Assembly (NCBI RefSeq): GCF_000016345.1
Contig: NC_009379.1
Span: 806,001-870,000, forward strand
From: Polynucleobacter asymbioticus QLW-P1DMWA-1
GTDB lineage: Bacteria > Pseudomonadota > Gammaproteobacteria > Burkholderiales > Burkholderiaceae
Reading direction: 5' to 3'
Length of the DNA: 64,000 nt
Shown: in pieces, positions 38,482-48,403 of the stretch
Layout of the letters: every line of letters starts with the position of its first letter
Position numbering within the stretch: position 1 is the stretch's first letter
The notes under the pieces: model-generated
What the model was told of the DNA's origin: nothing
Seen by the model: only the letters and a program-made list of their open reading frames with translations
Database searches by the model: none
Position numbers and translations under genes: made by a program

Positions 38482-38649
38482 TTACTTGCCAGCAGGAGCA
38501 GCAGGTGCAGCAGGAGCAGCAGCAGGAGCTTCAGCAGCAGGTGCAGCAGGAGCAGCAGCAGGAGCTTCAGCAGGTTTTGCTTCTTCTTTTTTACCGCAAG
38601 CGGCCAAAGCGATAGCTAACATTGCAACGAATACGAGTGACTTCTTCAT
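38482..38649 (-). CDS. Small Ala/Pro-rich lipoprotein
   Basis: A 55-residue protein starting MKKSLVFVAMLAIALAACGKK: a lipoprotein signal peptide with lipobox LAAC at residues about 16-19. The mature part is almost only Ala, Pro, Glu and Lys. GAGGAA lies 8 bp before the ATG at 38649, so I reject the longer start at 38682. The coding region contains two exact tandem 36-bp copies (see repeat). It may act as a periplasmic spacer or abundant small lipoprotein; no function is known to me. Confidence 0.75.
   Translation of the reverse strand: MKKSLVFVAMLAIALAACGKKEEAKPAEAPAAAPAAPAAEAPAAAPAAPAAPAGK
38498..38569 (-). repeat. Two exact tandem 36-bp repeats coding for Ala/Pro-rich 12-mers
   Basis: Bases 38498-38533 and 38534-38569 are identical. 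Each encodes one 12-residue Ala/Pro/Glu unit of the small lipoprotein. Slippage could change the length of the protein by whole units without breaking the frame. Confidence 0.85.
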
Positions 38650-38760
38650 TTGTAATTTCCTCTTAAAAAAATTAAACACCAATTATCGATAATTGTTGTT
38701 GGAGAACCGAGGGCAAATCCCTAGGTGAATTCCAGTATTTATTATAGCCATCTCTAGATC

Positions 38761-39993
38761 TCATTCTTCAAAAATGAGCCAGCCCGACAGGTATGCTTCA
38801 TAGAGGCTACTTTTATCAATATTTTGAAGGGATTTAGTGCGTAACCTCTTTTGGGCTGAGAGGGATCTCCAAGCATCCCCAATCCTCGGTCCTTGGTCTT
38901 GAGTCATGCTTTCCCCGTTGCAAAAAACTTGCTTACCAAGGCTCAAAATGCGGGTTTGAGGGTGCGGAAGGAGATTCTCCCTGCTTAGGCGAGCTAAGAA
39001 AGCTTTGGGTTTTAATGGGCTATTTGGGCCATCAAAAATGGCTTGTTGCTTAGGTTCGGAGAGGTAGGCTGTTATTCCGGGCAAGAAGCTATCTATTTGG
39101 TCTAGCTTCAATTTGTGCAGTTGGCCCTTTAATTGGGCGATAAGCTCGTCTGGCAGCTGTTCAGCGCTTGCGGTGGCTTCTTGCTTTGGATCGGCAAACT
39201 TCTGCTCCAATTCTGGCAGATTTTCGAGGGACTCCGCTAAACGCCATAGGCCTTCTTGGAGCAGCTCTTTAAAACTTGGGGAGCGAAATCCAATAGACCA
39301 AGTTTGGCAACCGGCATCTAGTGCAATCCCATCATGAGCAACGTGAGGGGGGAGATAAAGCATGTCGCCTGGCTCAAGAATCCAGTCCTGCTCAGAGCGA
39401 AAGTGCTGCAATATTTTTAACGGTAACTTTGGATTCAGGCTTAAGTCTTTTTGCTCAGAAATATGCCAATGCCTTCTTCCTGACATTTGCATGAGGAACA
39501 CATCGTATGAATCAAAGTGCGGTCCAACGCCACCGCCTATACCTGCAACGCTAATCATGAGGTCATCTAAACGGGCATCGGGGATGAAACGAAACCACGA
39601 TAGTATTTTTGCTGCAGCTGGATGGTGAGCTTCCATGCCCTGCAACAATAAAGTCCAATTGGGCTTGTTAATAGCAGGGATGGATTTTTTTGCAAATGGA
39701 CCATGGTCAAAACTCCATGGTTTAGAGCGAATGAGACGAGACTCAACAGTATCTTGAGTCGATAATTCTGCTAGCTCCGGAAAGGAGATGGGGCTCTCTA
39801 AAGCTTCCCCATTTTGATTGGTTAGGGAAAATGCAGGTATAGCTCCACGAATCAGTAAAGGCTTCTTATGCCAGTACTGCTTCATAAACTGTTCGGGACT
39901 AATACCGCCAAATAATGCCCAGGGTACGTTTAATGGCAGGTTTTGAGGGGCTTGCGGTGGCTGATAGGGTTTGCTCAAGTAAAATGAACTCAT
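38761..39993 (-). CDS. roxA: Ribosomal protein L16 arginine 3-hydroxylase (JmjC/cupin)
   Basis: 2-oxoglutarate/Fe(II) oxygenase of the YcfD/RoxA family, which hydroxylates an arginine of ribosomal protein L16. N-terminal WALFGGISPEQFMKQYWHKKPLLI and the Fe ligands HFDSYD (HxD) with a later HVAHDG are visible, followed by RHWHI. The 410-residue length fits, including the C-terminal winged-helix part. It is transcribed divergently from slyD with only 33 bp between the starts. Confidence 0.9.
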   Translation of the reverse strand: MSSFYLSKPYQPPQAPQNLPLNVPWALFGGISPEQFMKQYWHKKPLLIRGAIPAFSLTNQNGEALESPISFPELAELSTQDTVESRLIRSKPWSFDHGPFAKKSIPAINKPNWTLLLQGMEAHHPAAAKILSWFRFIPDARLDDLMISVAGIGGGVGPHFDSYDVFLMQMSGRRHWHISEQKDLSLNPKLPLKILQHFRSEQDWILEPGDMLYLPPHVAHDGIALDAGCQTWSIGFRSPSFKELLQEGLWRLAESLENLPELEQKFADPKQEATASAEQLPDELIAQLKGQLHKLKLDQIDSFLPGITAYLSEPKQQAIFDGPNSPLKPKAFLARLSRENLLPHPQTRILSLGKQVFCNGESMTQDQGPRIGDAWRSLSAQKRLRTKSLQNIDKSSLYEAYLSGWLIFEE

Positions 39994-40026
39994 AAGTAAA
40001 GGCTAGTGATAACTCATTAAAAACAA

Positions 40027-40650
40027 ATGTACGACAAATTGCGCATGAAGATTGAAAAAAATACTATCGTATCCCTACGTTACAAGTTAACCGATGCACA
40101 GAATAATGTCATCGAGGAGCCTGATTCTCCGATGGTATACCTGCACGGTGGGTATGAAGGCACTTTTCCTAAGATTGAATCTTTGCTAGATGGCCAGGAT
40201 ATTGGTTATGAGGCAACGATTCAACTGGAGCCTAATGAGGCTTTTGGTGAATATGATCCTGAGTTGCTCAAGATTGAGCCGCGTACCCGTTTTCCGGAGC
40301 CTTTGGAAGTTGGAATGCAGTTTGAAGGCGTGCCTGATGCGGATGTTAGTGATACTGAAGCCACTACCGATCATTCGGACGCAGATGATGAGCCACTAAT
40401 TTATACGGTGACTGATGTGGCAGATAACCAGGTGGTCTTGGATGGCAATCATCCTCTAGCTGGTATGGCCTTGCGTTTTTGGGTTCAGGTAGAAGATATT
40501 CGTGCAGCTACTGAAGAAGAAATTGAAAATCGTCACCCGGATGGCGGCGAGAACTTCACATTTGGTATGCCAAATGAAGAGGATGATGACGATGACTTTC
40601 CAGAAGGCATCTCAGGCACACCAAGCTCAGGCCCGCGCACCCTACATTAA
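40027..40650 (+). CDS. slyD: FKBP-type peptidyl-prolyl isomerase, SlyD-like
   Basis: FKBP-fold isomerase/chaperone of 207 residues. SLRYKLTDAQNNVIEEP and VYLHGGYEGTFPKIESLLDGQDIG are the FKBP halves, and NEAFGEYDPELL starts the IF flap. The flap contains an unusual acidic insertion (DADVSDTEATTDHSDADDEP, about residues 103-122), and the C terminus is acidic (EEDDDDDFPEG) rather than the His/Cys-rich nickel-binding tail of E. coli SlyD. The start may be the first ATG or the seventh codon (40045). Convergent with cysE, 3 bp apart. Confidence 0.88.
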   Translation: MYDKLRMKIEKNTIVSLRYKLTDAQNNVIEEPDSPMVYLHGGYEGTFPKIESLLDGQDIGYEATIQLEPNEAFGEYDPELLKIEPRTRFPEPLEVGMQFEGVPDADVSDTEATTDHSDADDEPLIYTVTDVADNQVVLDGNHPLAGMALRFWVQVEDIRAATEEEIENRHPDGGENFTFGMPNEEDDDDDFPEGISGTPSSGPRTLH

Positions 40651-40653
40651 TCT

Positions 40654-41412
40654 TTACTCTTTAAGCCATTCTTTTATGGCTCCTAGATCTCGCTTGGTAT
40701 CACTTGAAACGGTTGCATCCGCAGAAGAGTTGCTCAGTTTTGCGATGACTTTTTCAAGTTGCGCAATTTTGGCCTCTTGTTCAATGGTGGCATCAATTAA
40801 ACCCTTGAGTGCCATAGAAACTGGGTCGTCAACATTGGGCGTCACACCATAAGCAGAAAAGTATTCTTTAGTTTTGCTGTCTGCGCTTTGCGGTAAATCC
40901 GGATGCAAGATGCGCGCAGGAATACCCACTGCAGTTGCACCAGGAGGAATCTCTTTGAGTACTACTGCATTTGATCCGATACGTGCACCGTCGCCTACGG
41001 TAAACCCGCCTAGTACTTTTGCACCAGCACTAACAACAACGCCTTTGCCAAGAGTAGGATGGCGTTTAACACCTTTGTATAAGGATGTTCCGCCTAAAGT
41101 AACACCTTGGTAGATAGTGCAGTCATCGCCAATATCAGTAGTCTCGCCAATTACGATACCTAGGCCATGATCTAAAAACACTCTACGCCCAATTTTTGCG
41201 CCTGGATGAATTTCTATTCCGGTGAGAAAGCGGGAGAACATGGAGAGCACACGAGCGATCCATTTCAGACCAATGTTCCATAAGAAGTGAGAGACGCGAT
41301 GCAGCCATACGGCATGCAAACCTTGATAGCAGGTAATCACCTCAAGGCGATTTCTTGCGGCAGGGTCTCTGACGATGATGGAGTCAACTTGTTCGAAAAG
41401 GGAATTAAACAT
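40654..41412 (-). CDS. cysE: Serine O-acetyltransferase
   Basis: CysE acetylates serine as the first step of cysteine synthesis. The 252-residue protein has an N-terminal alpha-helical domain and a left-handed beta-helix of hexapeptide repeats (IHPGAKIGRRVFLDHGLGIVIGE read as HPGAKIGRRVFLDHGLG; then VTLGGTSLYKGVKRHPTLG). The catalytic DHG-type histidine is visible. It lies 23 bp downstream of trmJ in what looks like a trmJ-cysE operon. Confidence 0.94.
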   Translation of the reverse strand: MFNSLFEQVDSIIVRDPAARNRLEVITCYQGLHAVWLHRVSHFLWNIGLKWIARVLSMFSRFLTGIEIHPGAKIGRRVFLDHGLGIVIGETTDIGDDCTIYQGVTLGGTSLYKGVKRHPTLGKGVVVSAGAKVLGGFTVGDGARIGSNAVVLKEIPPGATAVGIPARILHPDLPQSADSKTKEYFSAYGVTPNVDDPVSMALKGLIDATIEQEAKIAQLEKVIAKLSNSSADATVSSDTKRDLGAIKEWLKE

Positions 41413-41435
41413 GGATTGATTTTAACGGGGCTTGC

Positions 41436-42188
41436 TTATTTTCTCAGAAGCATCTGTTTGGCGATGCCTCGCAATAGATCGATTTCTTCCTTACGCAAGC
41501 GGCTGCGGGCAAATAAAGCCTGGAAGCGGGGCATTAGCTTCTTAGGGTGGGCTGGATCTAGATAACCAATTGCCTCTAAACCCTCTCGCCAGTGCTCGAG
41601 CATGGCTGCTACGGCAATAGGGTCGGCAAAATCAACGCCGTCATTGATATCCGCTGACGTGAGGGTGGTTTGAGTACGGTTTTCAAAGGTCTCTCTGAGC
41701 GCATATGCGCACACCATGAGGGCTTGAGCTAGGTTTAAGGAGGGGTAGTCAGGATTAGCGTTCAGCCAGACGCGATGAGTGCATAAAGCAAGATGTTCGT
41801 TTTCTAGCCCAGTTCTTTCGGTCCCAAATACCATGGCCACTTGACCTTGATTGGCCACGGTTTCTGAAATCAGTGCTCGGGCAGACTCCCAATCTAGAGC
41901 GGGAGGGCCAAATTCACGATCTCTGCTAGTAAGGCCTAGGACTAAAGAACAGTTTTGTACCGCATCTTCCAAGGATCCTGAGACTGTAGCAGTCTCCAGA
42001 ACATCGACTGCACCACTTGCTAAGGCAATTGCTTCGGCTTGAGTGCTGATGTCTAGGGTCTTTGGATTTACTAAGCGTAAATCGTGAAAACCCATTGTCT
42101 TGAGTGCTCGAGCTGCTGATCCGACATTTCCGGGGTGGCTGGTCTCGACTAGTACCCAGCGAAGGAATTGGGATTGATCGATATTCAT
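41436..42188 (-). CDS. trmJ: tRNA (Cm32/Um32) methyltransferase TrmJ-like
   Basis: SPOUT (knotted) RNA methyltransferase of 250 residues. RWVLVETSHPGNVGSAARALKTMGF is shown here in part as SHPGNVGSAARALKTMG. MVFGTERTGLENEHLALC and PSLNLAQALMVCAYAL are the SAM-pocket motifs of TrmJ, which 2'-O-methylates position 32 of several tRNAs. It is divergent from suhB and cotranscribed with cysE. Confidence 0.91.
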   Translation of the reverse strand: MNIDQSQFLRWVLVETSHPGNVGSAARALKTMGFHDLRLVNPKTLDISTQAEAIALASGAVDVLETATVSGSLEDAVQNCSLVLGLTSRDREFGPPALDWESARALISETVANQGQVAMVFGTERTGLENEHLALCTHRVWLNANPDYPSLNLAQALMVCAYALRETFENRTQTTLTSADINDGVDFADPIAVAAMLEHWREGLEAIGYLDPAHPKKLMPRFQALFARSRLRKEEIDLLRGIAKQMLLRK

Positions 42189-42315
42189 GGGTTTTTATAT
42201 GTTTGAAGCGGGGTGGCTTAAGCTTATCGTTTAGAATCAGAGTATTAGCTTCGTATTGTCGTGCAGTTTAGGCAATATTACAGGCTCGTTCTTATTTAAT
42301 TTGTCCACCAATAAT

Positions 42316-43104
42316 ATGCATCCCATGTTAAATGTGGCCGTAAAGGCCGCCCGTCGCGCAGGAACCGTCATCAACCGTGCTTCTCTCAATTTAGAGCGAC
42401 TGCAGGTTGATCGCAAGCAACACAATGATTTTGTGACTGAGGTGGACAAAGCTGCTGAGGCAGCAATCATTGAAACGCTGAGTGAAGCCTATCCCACGCA
42501 TGGATTCTTGGCTGAAGAAACAGGTTCTCATAATGAAAATGCTGAAAATATTTGGATCATCGATCCATTAGATGGCACAACCAACTTTATTCACGGCTTT
42601 CCGCAATATGCAGTCTCCATTGCCTTAGCGGTTAACGGAGTGACCCAACAAGCCGTGGTCTACGACCCGACGCGTGATGAGTTATTTACTGCAACCCGTG
42701 GAGCTGGTGCGTATTTGGATCGTCGGCGTTTGCGTGTTGGTTCTCAAGATCGTTTAGCAAACTCTTTAATCGGTACAGGCTTTCCTTATCGTGAAGATCA
42801 AGATCTTGAGAAATACCTCAAGATTTTTGCTGAGATGTCCCGTCAATGTGCGGGTTTGCGTCGCCCAGGTGCCGCATCATTAGATTTAGCTTATGTGGCT
42901 GCTGGTCGTTACGATGGCTTTTTTGAAAGTGATCTGAAGCCATGGGATATGGCAGCAGGCGCTTTATTAATTACTGAAGCTGGCGGACTGATTGGTAATT
43001 ACCGAGGTGAAGAAGGCTTCTTAAAGAGTGGTGAGGTGATGGCTGCTAATCCGCGAATCTTTGCGCAAATGGTGCAGTTGCTCTCCAAGTATTCTGCGAC
43101 ATAA
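42316..43104 (+). CDS. suhB: Inositol monophosphatase SuhB
   Basis: Mg-dependent inositol-1-phosphatase family protein of 262 residues from the ATG at 42316 ([16 protein letters not shown]), which matches the SuhB N terminus; upstream in-frame codons to 42256 are not conserved. Metal-binding motifs are [24 protein letters not shown] and [17 protein letters not shown]. In E. coli SuhB also joins ribosomal RNA antitermination complexes. Confidence 0.94.
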   Translation: MHPMLNVAVKAARRAGTVINRASLNLERLQVDRKQHNDFVTEVDKAAEAAIIETLSEAYPTHGFLAEETGSHNENAENIWIIDPLDGTTNFIHGFPQYAVSIALAVNGVTQQAVVYDPTRDELFTATRGAGAYLDRRRLRVGSQDRLANSLIGTGFPYREDQDLEKYLKIFAEMSRQCAGLRRPGAASLDLAYVAAGRYDGFFESDLKPWDMAAGALLITEAGGLIGNYRGEEGFLKSGEVMAANPRIFAQMVQLLSKYSAT

Positions 43105-43133
43105 CCAGCTACTGCTAGAGCACCTAAATAGAT

Positions 43134-43166
43134 GATCTGATTAAGCTTTTAAGTCTTAATCAGATC
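43134..43166. terminator. Long dyad at the suhB/lpxH convergent junction
   Basis: GATCTGATTAAG and CTTAATCAGATC form a perfect 12-bp stem with a 9-base loop. The right arm is the end of lpxH coding sequence and the loop holds its stop codon. There is no strong T run, so its termination efficiency is uncertain. Confidence 0.5.
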
Positions 43167-43937
43167 AAGCGTACGCACACCTTGGTTGTTGATTAAAAGC
43201 GCATTTGATCTTGGTGAAGTGCTTTCTGGATGATCCAAATCCCAATCAGATAGAACCCAGCGTTGCCAACGTTGCTCACCTAAATGTTCATGATGATGAT
43301 TGGGCAAGTGAGTATGTCCGTGTATCAAATTGCTTCCAGAGTGGGCGCGTAATATTGCCCCGCATGCCTCTAGCGTCACATTCGTTTTGATTTGATTTTG
43401 AGCGTAAGAATTTCTGATGCCGCGCTGGTATTGCGCATGGCTATTGCTACGCAAATGGTTAGCAATGGCCCGACGCCAAGAAACAGGTAGCTGGAAAAAT
43501 AATTTTTGTACCCAGGACTTTCTAACCCAGGTGCGAAATACTTGGTAGCCTACATCGGCAGTGCATAACGAATCACCATGGCAGAGAACGTATTTCTCGC
43601 CAGAAATTTCAACTACTGTTGGGTCGGCTAGCAATGTCATGCCAGTCTTTTTGAGGAAATCAGAACCTATTAAAAAGTCCCGATTGCCGTGCATATAAAA
43701 CGTTTTTGTTTTGTTCGCTAGGTTTGCGAGAGCGCGCTTCACTTCTTGTTGAAAAGGAGATTGGGAAGAGGCATCATCCCCGACCCAATACTCAAATAAA
43801 TCACCCAGAATAAAAACAGCATCTACTTTGGGTGCATCTTTTTCACAAAAGTCAAAAAAACGCTGCGCCGTCAAGGGCATTGACGGCGTCAGATGCAAAT
43901 CTGAGATAAAAAGGGCGCTTGCGAATTGCAGACTCAT
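43149..43937 (-). CDS. lpxH: UDP-2,3-diacylglucosamine diphosphatase
   Basis: LpxH forms lipid X in lipid A synthesis. The 262-residue calcineurin-like phosphoesterase shows [42 protein letters not shown] and [10 protein letters not shown] metal-binding motifs in the right order. Its ATG overlaps the ppiB stop by four bases, so lipid A enzyme and isomerase are coupled with the TPR lipoprotein upstream. Confidence 0.94.
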   Translation of the reverse strand: MSLQFASALFISDLHLTPSMPLTAQRFFDFCEKDAPKVDAVFILGDLFEYWVGDDASSQSPFQQEVKRALANLANKTKTFYMHGNRDFLIGSDFLKKTGMTLLADPTVVEISGEKYVLCHGDSLCTADVGYQVFRTWVRKSWVQKLFFQLPVSWRRAIANHLRSNSHAQYQRGIRNSYAQNQIKTNVTLEACGAILRAHSGSNLIHGHTHLPNHHHEHLGEQRWQRWVLSDWDLDHPESTSPRSNALLINNQGVRTLDLIKT

Positions 43938-44437
43938 TCCTCGAGAACGGTGGCCTTCTCAATCACTACATCCTCAGCAGGCACGTCTTGATGAAATCCT
44001 GAAGAGCCTGTTTTTACTTTGCGAATAGTGTCTACAACATCAAGCCCATCAGTGACTTTGCCAAATACTGCATAGCCCCAGCCTTGTGCAGTTGGTGCGG
44101 TATGGTTTAAGAAATCATTGTCATTGATGTTAATAAAAAATTGTGCAGTTGCTGAATGCGGATCGCTAGTGCGAGCCATTGCTACTGTACCGCGATCGTT
44201 CTTGAGGCCATTGTTAGCCTCATTTTCAATTTCAGCACCAGTAGACTTTTGTTTCATGCCAGCAGTCATGCCGCCGCCTTGAATCATGAAGTTATCAATG
44301 ACACGATGAAAAATAGTGCCATCGTAATGACCGCTTTTTACGTACTGTAAAAAGTTTGCAACGCTTTTTGGTGCTTTAACGGCATCGAGTGTGAGGGTGA
44401 TGTCGCCTTTATTGGTTTTAAGAAGTACTTTCGCCAT
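43934..44437 (-). CDS. ppiB: Peptidyl-prolyl cis-trans isomerase, cyclophilin type
   Basis: Cyclophilin of 167 residues without a signal peptide, hence cytoplasmic. [13 protein letters not shown] (with the catalytic arginine), [21 protein letters not shown] and [15 protein letters not shown] are the standard motifs. Located between the TPR lipoprotein gene (4 bp gap) and lpxH (overlap). Confidence 0.95.
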   Translation of the reverse strand: MAKVLLKTNKGDITLTLDAVKAPKSVANFLQYVKSGHYDGTIFHRVIDNFMIQGGGMTAGMKQKSTGAEIENEANNGLKNDRGTVAMARTSDPHSATAQFFININDNDFLNHTAPTAQGWGYAVFGKVTDGLDVVDTIRKVKTGSSGFHQDVPAEDVVIEKATVLEE

Positions 44438-44441
44438 TGTT

Positions 44442-45284
44442 CTATTTACTTTCTGGTGAGTTAGTGGGGGAATTCATTGTTGGTGTATTGACTGCTCTAG
44501 CCTGAGGCTTTAATAGATTCATTAATGCCTTGGCGCGATTAGCATAAAGGCGTTGATTTAGTTGGGTGTTTTGGGCAGCATCCTCATAGGCTTTAGCCCC
44601 TAAGCGCACATAAACCTCACCTAAGTTTGCCGAAGCAATGCTATAGCTTGGGCGCAACTTGAGAGCAAGCTCTAAGTAGTCTCTTGCTTCTATCCATTTG
44701 CCTTGGTTGGCTGCTATAGCAGCGAGGTTGTTGTAGGGTTCAGGTAATTCTGGGAATTGCTGGGTAATTTCAATTAAGGTTTTCTTGGCCTGGTCGTAGT
44801 CACGCATCTCAATTTGAATACGCGCCTTAACAAAGCGAAGCTGAACATTGCGTGGATTCTTTTTAAGATGTGTATTAATTAAATTAATCGCATCTGGATA
44901 TTTGCCGGCCTTAACAAGTTTTTCTACATCTGATGGCACGGCATTTTTAGTGACGGGGTCCGGTTCAATAATTAAAAAAGAGAGAAAAGGAATGGCAACT
45001 GTTTCAGAGAGTTCAGGATTCAGAGGGTCATATGGCGAGTCTGTAGACAATCTTGGGGCGCCTGGCGCTCCATAGGCGCCTAAATAGGCCTGGGGTTGTG
45101 CTTCAGGTGACTTAGCATCTTGCTTATTAACAGCAGCTATTTCTGTATCGGCCAGTTGTTGGCCTGGGGTGCTACACCCTGATATAGCCAAAATACTGGC
45201 TGCAATAGCAAAAGCCTTAAAAAAGGCGGGGATAGGTGCTTTGAGGGTGGCAAACATAAGGGAAGGGGTGAAAAACTGGCTCAT
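44442..45284 (-). CDS. TPR-repeat lipoprotein
   Basis: Protein of 280 residues with a long hydrophobic leader ending in the lipobox LAISGC (about residue 37), so probably outer-membrane anchored. The C-terminal half contains at least three TPR-like helical repeats ([60 protein letters not shown], each 20 residues or so). TPR proteins mediate protein contacts; no specific partner can be named. Transcribed divergently from cysS and upstream of ppiB-lpxH. A start at residue 10 is possible. Confidence 0.78.
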   Translation of the reverse strand: MSQFFTPSLMFATLKAPIPAFFKAFAIAASILAISGCSTPGQQLADTEIAAVNKQDAKSPEAQPQAYLGAYGAPGAPRLSTDSPYDPLNPELSETVAIPFLSFLIIEPDPVTKNAVPSDVEKLVKAGKYPDAINLINTHLKKNPRNVQLRFVKARIQIEMRDYDQAKKTLIEITQQFPELPEPYNNLAAIAANQGKWIEARDYLELALKLRPSYSIASANLGEVYVRLGAKAYEDAAQNTQLNQRLYANRAKALMNLLKPQARAVNTPTMNSPTNSPESK

Positions 45285-45344
45285 TCGATATACTCAGCGC
45301 TCAGTCTAACAAATTGGCGCTAGTTGCCTCACCTTTATAGCCCT

Positions 45345-46766
45345 ATGCTGCAAATCTATAACACCCTTAGCCGTTCAAAACAGGTATTTAAGCCCATTGT
45401 GCCGGGCAAGGTGAAGATGTACGTCTGCGGCATGACCGTGTATGACTTCTGCCATATAGGCCATGCCAGGGTCATGATCGTATTTGATATGGTAGTCCGC
45501 TGGTTACGGGCCAGTGGGTATGAGGTCCAATATGTGCGCAATATTACCGATATTGACGACAAAATCATTAAGCGCGCGCTTGAAAATAGCGAGCCCATTT
45601 CTGCCTTAACAAACCGCTTCATTGCTGCTATGCATGCCGACTCGGATGAGCTTGGCTTAATGCATCCAGACCAAGAGCCACGTGCTACTGATTACATCCA
45701 ACAGATGCAGGGAATGATTGGCAAGCTGATTGAAAATGAATTGGCTTACCAAGGCGAAGATGGAGACGTCAATTTTGCAGTGCGTCTCTTGCCCCGGTAT
45801 GGTCAACTCTCAGGCAAGACCTTGGATGAGCTCAATGCTGGTGAGCGCGTAGCAATCGGTGGAGGAAAACGAGATCCACTTGATTTTGTTTTATGGAAAA
45901 GCGCTAAACCAGAAGAGCCAGCAGATACCCGCTGGAATTCACCATGGGGTGAAGGTCGTCCTGGTTGGCATATTGAATGTTCAGCAATGTCATGTGACTT
46001 GCTAGGAGCGCATTTTGATATTCATGGGGGCGGTGCTGATTTACAGTTCCCGCATCATGAGAATGAGATTGCGCAAAGTGAAGGTGCTTTGTATGGACAA
46101 AATCGCCAAGAGAATGATGCGCCTTTTGTGAACTACTGGATGCATAACGGACACATTCGTGTCAATGAAGAGAAAATGTCCAAGTCTTTGGGTAATTTCT
46201 TTTTGATTCGAGATGTATTAAAAAGTTTTGATCCAGAAGTAGTGCGCTTTTTTATGCTCAAAGCACATTACCGCAGCCCTATTAACTACAGTGATGCTCA
46301 GCTTGAAGAGGCGCGTTCAGGATTAACCCGGTTATATACCGCTTTAACCCATATTCCCGAAGTTGACACGGTCCCGATCGATCTACAGAACCCTTGGGCA
46401 AAACGCTTTGCTGATGCCATGAATGATGACTTCAATACCCCCGAAGCCATTGCGGTACTGTTTGACTTAGCAAGTGAAGTCAATCGCGCTCAGGGTGCCG
46501 AAAAGCAAATGCTTGCTGGTTTGTTGAAGTCTTTAGGTGGGACCTTGAATTTTTTGCAACGTGATCCGACTAACTTTTTGCAAGCAGGATCAAAGGATCA
46601 ATCCGGTCTAAGTAGCGAGCAAATTGAAGAACACATTGCTGCACGTGTTGCTGCAAAGCAGGCTAAAGATTTTGCAAAAGCAGATGGCATTCGTAAAGCG
46701 CTACTCGAACAAGGAGTGGTTCTGGAAGATAAGCCTGGCGGCATCACAGAGTGGCGTAGAGCTTAG
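45345..46766 (+). CDS. cysS: Cysteinyl-tRNA synthetase
   Basis: Class I synthetase of 473 residues from the ATG at 45345 ([13 protein letters not shown]), which is the usual N terminus; an upstream TTG at 45324 would add seven residues. Zinc and HIGH motifs are [32 protein letters not shown] and KMSKSLGN complete the core. Its stop overlaps the GTG start of the glycosylase gene by one base. Confidence 0.96.
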   Translation: MLQIYNTLSRSKQVFKPIVPGKVKMYVCGMTVYDFCHIGHARVMIVFDMVVRWLRASGYEVQYVRNITDIDDKIIKRALENSEPISALTNRFIAAMHADSDELGLMHPDQEPRATDYIQQMQGMIGKLIENELAYQGEDGDVNFAVRLLPRYGQLSGKTLDELNAGERVAIGGGKRDPLDFVLWKSAKPEEPADTRWNSPWGEGRPGWHIECSAMSCDLLGAHFDIHGGGADLQFPHHENEIAQSEGALYGQNRQENDAPFVNYWMHNGHIRVNEEKMSKSLGNFFLIRDVLKSFDPEVVRFFMLKAHYRSPINYSDAQLEEARSGLTRLYTALTHIPEVDTVPIDLQNPWAKRFADAMNDDFNTPEAIAVLFDLASEVNRAQGAEKQMLAGLLKSLGGTLNFLQRDPTNFLQAGSKDQSGLSSEQIEEHIAARVAAKQAKDFAKADGIRKALLEQGVVLEDKPGGITEWRRA

Positions 46767-47422
46767 TGACAGTTAATAAAGAAGTGGTCTTAATAGAAGA
46801 GATAGCCCCTGAATATTGGGAGCAAGCTTGTGGCGAACTCATGAAGCATGATCGCATTCTCAAAAAATTGATTCCAAAATATGGCTCGGGTTTTTTGGTG
46901 ACACGTGGCGATGCATTTACGACTTTAGCCAGGGCAATTGTTGGCCAGCAAATTTCTGTTGCTGCTGCACAAGCGGTTTGGGATCGTGTTCTTACTGCTA
47001 GTAAGAAAAAAGTAAATCCTAAAAATATCCTAGAACTGACTGTTGAAGAATTACGGGCAGCCGGTTTGTCTGGGCGTAAGGTGGAATACATCCGAGATTT
47101 AGCGGATCACTTTGCTTCGGGAAGGCTTCATGCCAGCCAATGGAAGGATATGGACGATGAGAGCGTTATTAAGGAATTAAGCTCAATTCGGGGGGTTGGA
47201 CGCTGGACAGCCGAAATGTTCCTTATTTTTAATATGGTTCGCCCTAATATCCTCCCTCTTGATGATGTTGGTCTAATTAAGGCTATTTCCCTTAATTACT
47301 TCAGCGGAGAGCCTGTGAGCCGCCATGAGGCTAGGGAAGTGGCCGCAAATTGGGCTCCTTGGCGCACGGTTGCGACCTGGTATATGTGGAGAAGTATCGA
47401 CCCCATCCCGGTTGAATATTAA
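46766..47422 (+). CDS. DNA-3-methyladenine glycosylase, HhH-GPD (AlkA-like)
   Basis: Base-excision glycosylase of 218 residues removing alkylated bases. The helix-hairpin-helix and GPD loop read LSSIRGVGRWTAEMFLIF and ILPLDDVGLIKAI, the latter with the catalytic aspartate. IVGQQISVAAAQAVWDR is a further AlkA/Mag-type motif. GTG start at 46766, overlapping the cysS stop. It lacks the long N-terminal domain of E. coli AlkA, as in other short betaproteobacterial members. Confidence 0.92.
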   Translation: MTVNKEVVLIEEIAPEYWEQACGELMKHDRILKKLIPKYGSGFLVTRGDAFTTLARAIVGQQISVAAAQAVWDRVLTASKKKVNPKNILELTVEELRAAGLSGRKVEYIRDLADHFASGRLHASQWKDMDDESVIKELSSIRGVGRWTAEMFLIFNMVRPNILPLDDVGLIKAISLNYFSGEPVSRHEAREVAANWAPWRTVATWYMWRSIDPIPVEY

Positions 47423-47431
47423 AATCAGACT

Positions 47432-48403
47432 ATGAAAACGACTTTCCTGGATTTTGAGCAACAAATCGCTGAATTAGAGTCAAAGATTGAAGAATTGCGT
47501 TTTGTGCAAGATGAGTCATCGGTAGATATTTCTGATGAGATCAAAACGCTTTCTGAAAAGAGTTTGCAACTCACTAAAGATATCTATGCCAATTTAACGC
47601 CATGGCAGGTATCTCAAGTAGCGCGTCATCCACAACGTCCTTATACATTGGACTATGTTGGCGGATTATTCACGGACTTCCATGAGCTGCATGGAGATCG
47701 AACATTTGCCGATGACCAATCCATTATTGGTGGACTAGCACGCTTCGATAGCCAACCTTGTATGGTGATTGGCCACCAAAAGGGTCGTGATACTAAAGAG
47801 CGCGCACTGCGTAACTTTGGTATGAGCCGACCTGAGGGATATCGCAAGGCAATGCGCCTAATGCGTCTAGCTGAAAAATTCTCTATCCCAGTATTTACTT
47901 TTGTAGATACACCGGGCGCATTCCCTGGTATCGATGCAGAAGAGCGCAATCAATCGGAAGCGATTGGGCGCAACTTGTATGTTCAAGCGGAGCTCACAGT
48001 GCCTATCATTGCCACCATCATTGGTGAGGGTGGTTCAGGCGGTGCTCTAGCTATTGCAATGGGTGATGTGGTCTTGATGTTACAGAACTCTACTTACTCA
48101 GTAATTTCACCAGAAGGTTGCGCATCTATCCTTTGGAAAACTGCTGATAAAGCATCAGAAGCTGCTGAGCAGTTGGGCCTAACCGCACAACGCATTAAGG
48201 CTCTAGGTTTAATTGACAAGATTGTGGCCGAGCCTATTGGTGGCGCTCATCGTGATTACGATGTGATGATGGCCAATATGCGTAAGGCACTTTCTGATTC
48301 ACTCAAAACTTTCGATGGCATGAAAGAAGATGCATTACTTGAGCGTCGCCATGAGCGTCTAATGAGTTATGGCAAGTTCAAGGAAATCACAGTCAAAGCT
48401 TAA
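47432..48403 (+). CDS. accA: Acetyl-CoA carboxylase carboxyltransferase alpha subunit
   Basis: Alpha subunit of the carboxyltransferase that makes malonyl-CoA, 323 residues. The N-terminal helix begins [20 protein letters not shown], followed by [22 protein letters not shown] and the crotonase-fold core [20 protein letters not shown] and [17 protein letters not shown]. It is 10 bp after the glycosylase and its end overlaps tilS by 35 bp. Confidence 0.96.
   Translation: MKTTFLDFEQQIAELESKIEELRFVQDESSVDISDEIKTLSEKSLQLTKDIYANLTPWQVSQVARHPQRPYTLDYVGGLFTDFHELHGDRTFADDQSIIGGLARFDSQPCMVIGHQKGRDTKERALRNFGMSRPEGYRKAMRLMRLAEKFSIPVFTFVDTPGAFPGIDAEERNQSEAIGRNLYVQAELTVPIIATIIGEGGSGGALAIAMGDVVLMLQNSTYSVISPEGCASILWKTADKASEAAEQLGLTAQRIKALGLIDKIVAEPIGGAHRDYDVMMANMRKALSDSLKTFDGMKEDALLERRHERLMSYGKFKEITVKA

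Noticed and set aside
38498..38569. CRISPR-like tandem repeat
   Set aside because: The units are directly abutting without spacers, and the region is coding in a lipoprotein.
38486..38692. Plus-strand Ala/Gly-rich open frame opposite the small lipoprotein
   Set aside because: It is the complement of a repetitive Ala/Pro coding region, lacks a ribosome site and overlaps the well-supported minus-strand gene.
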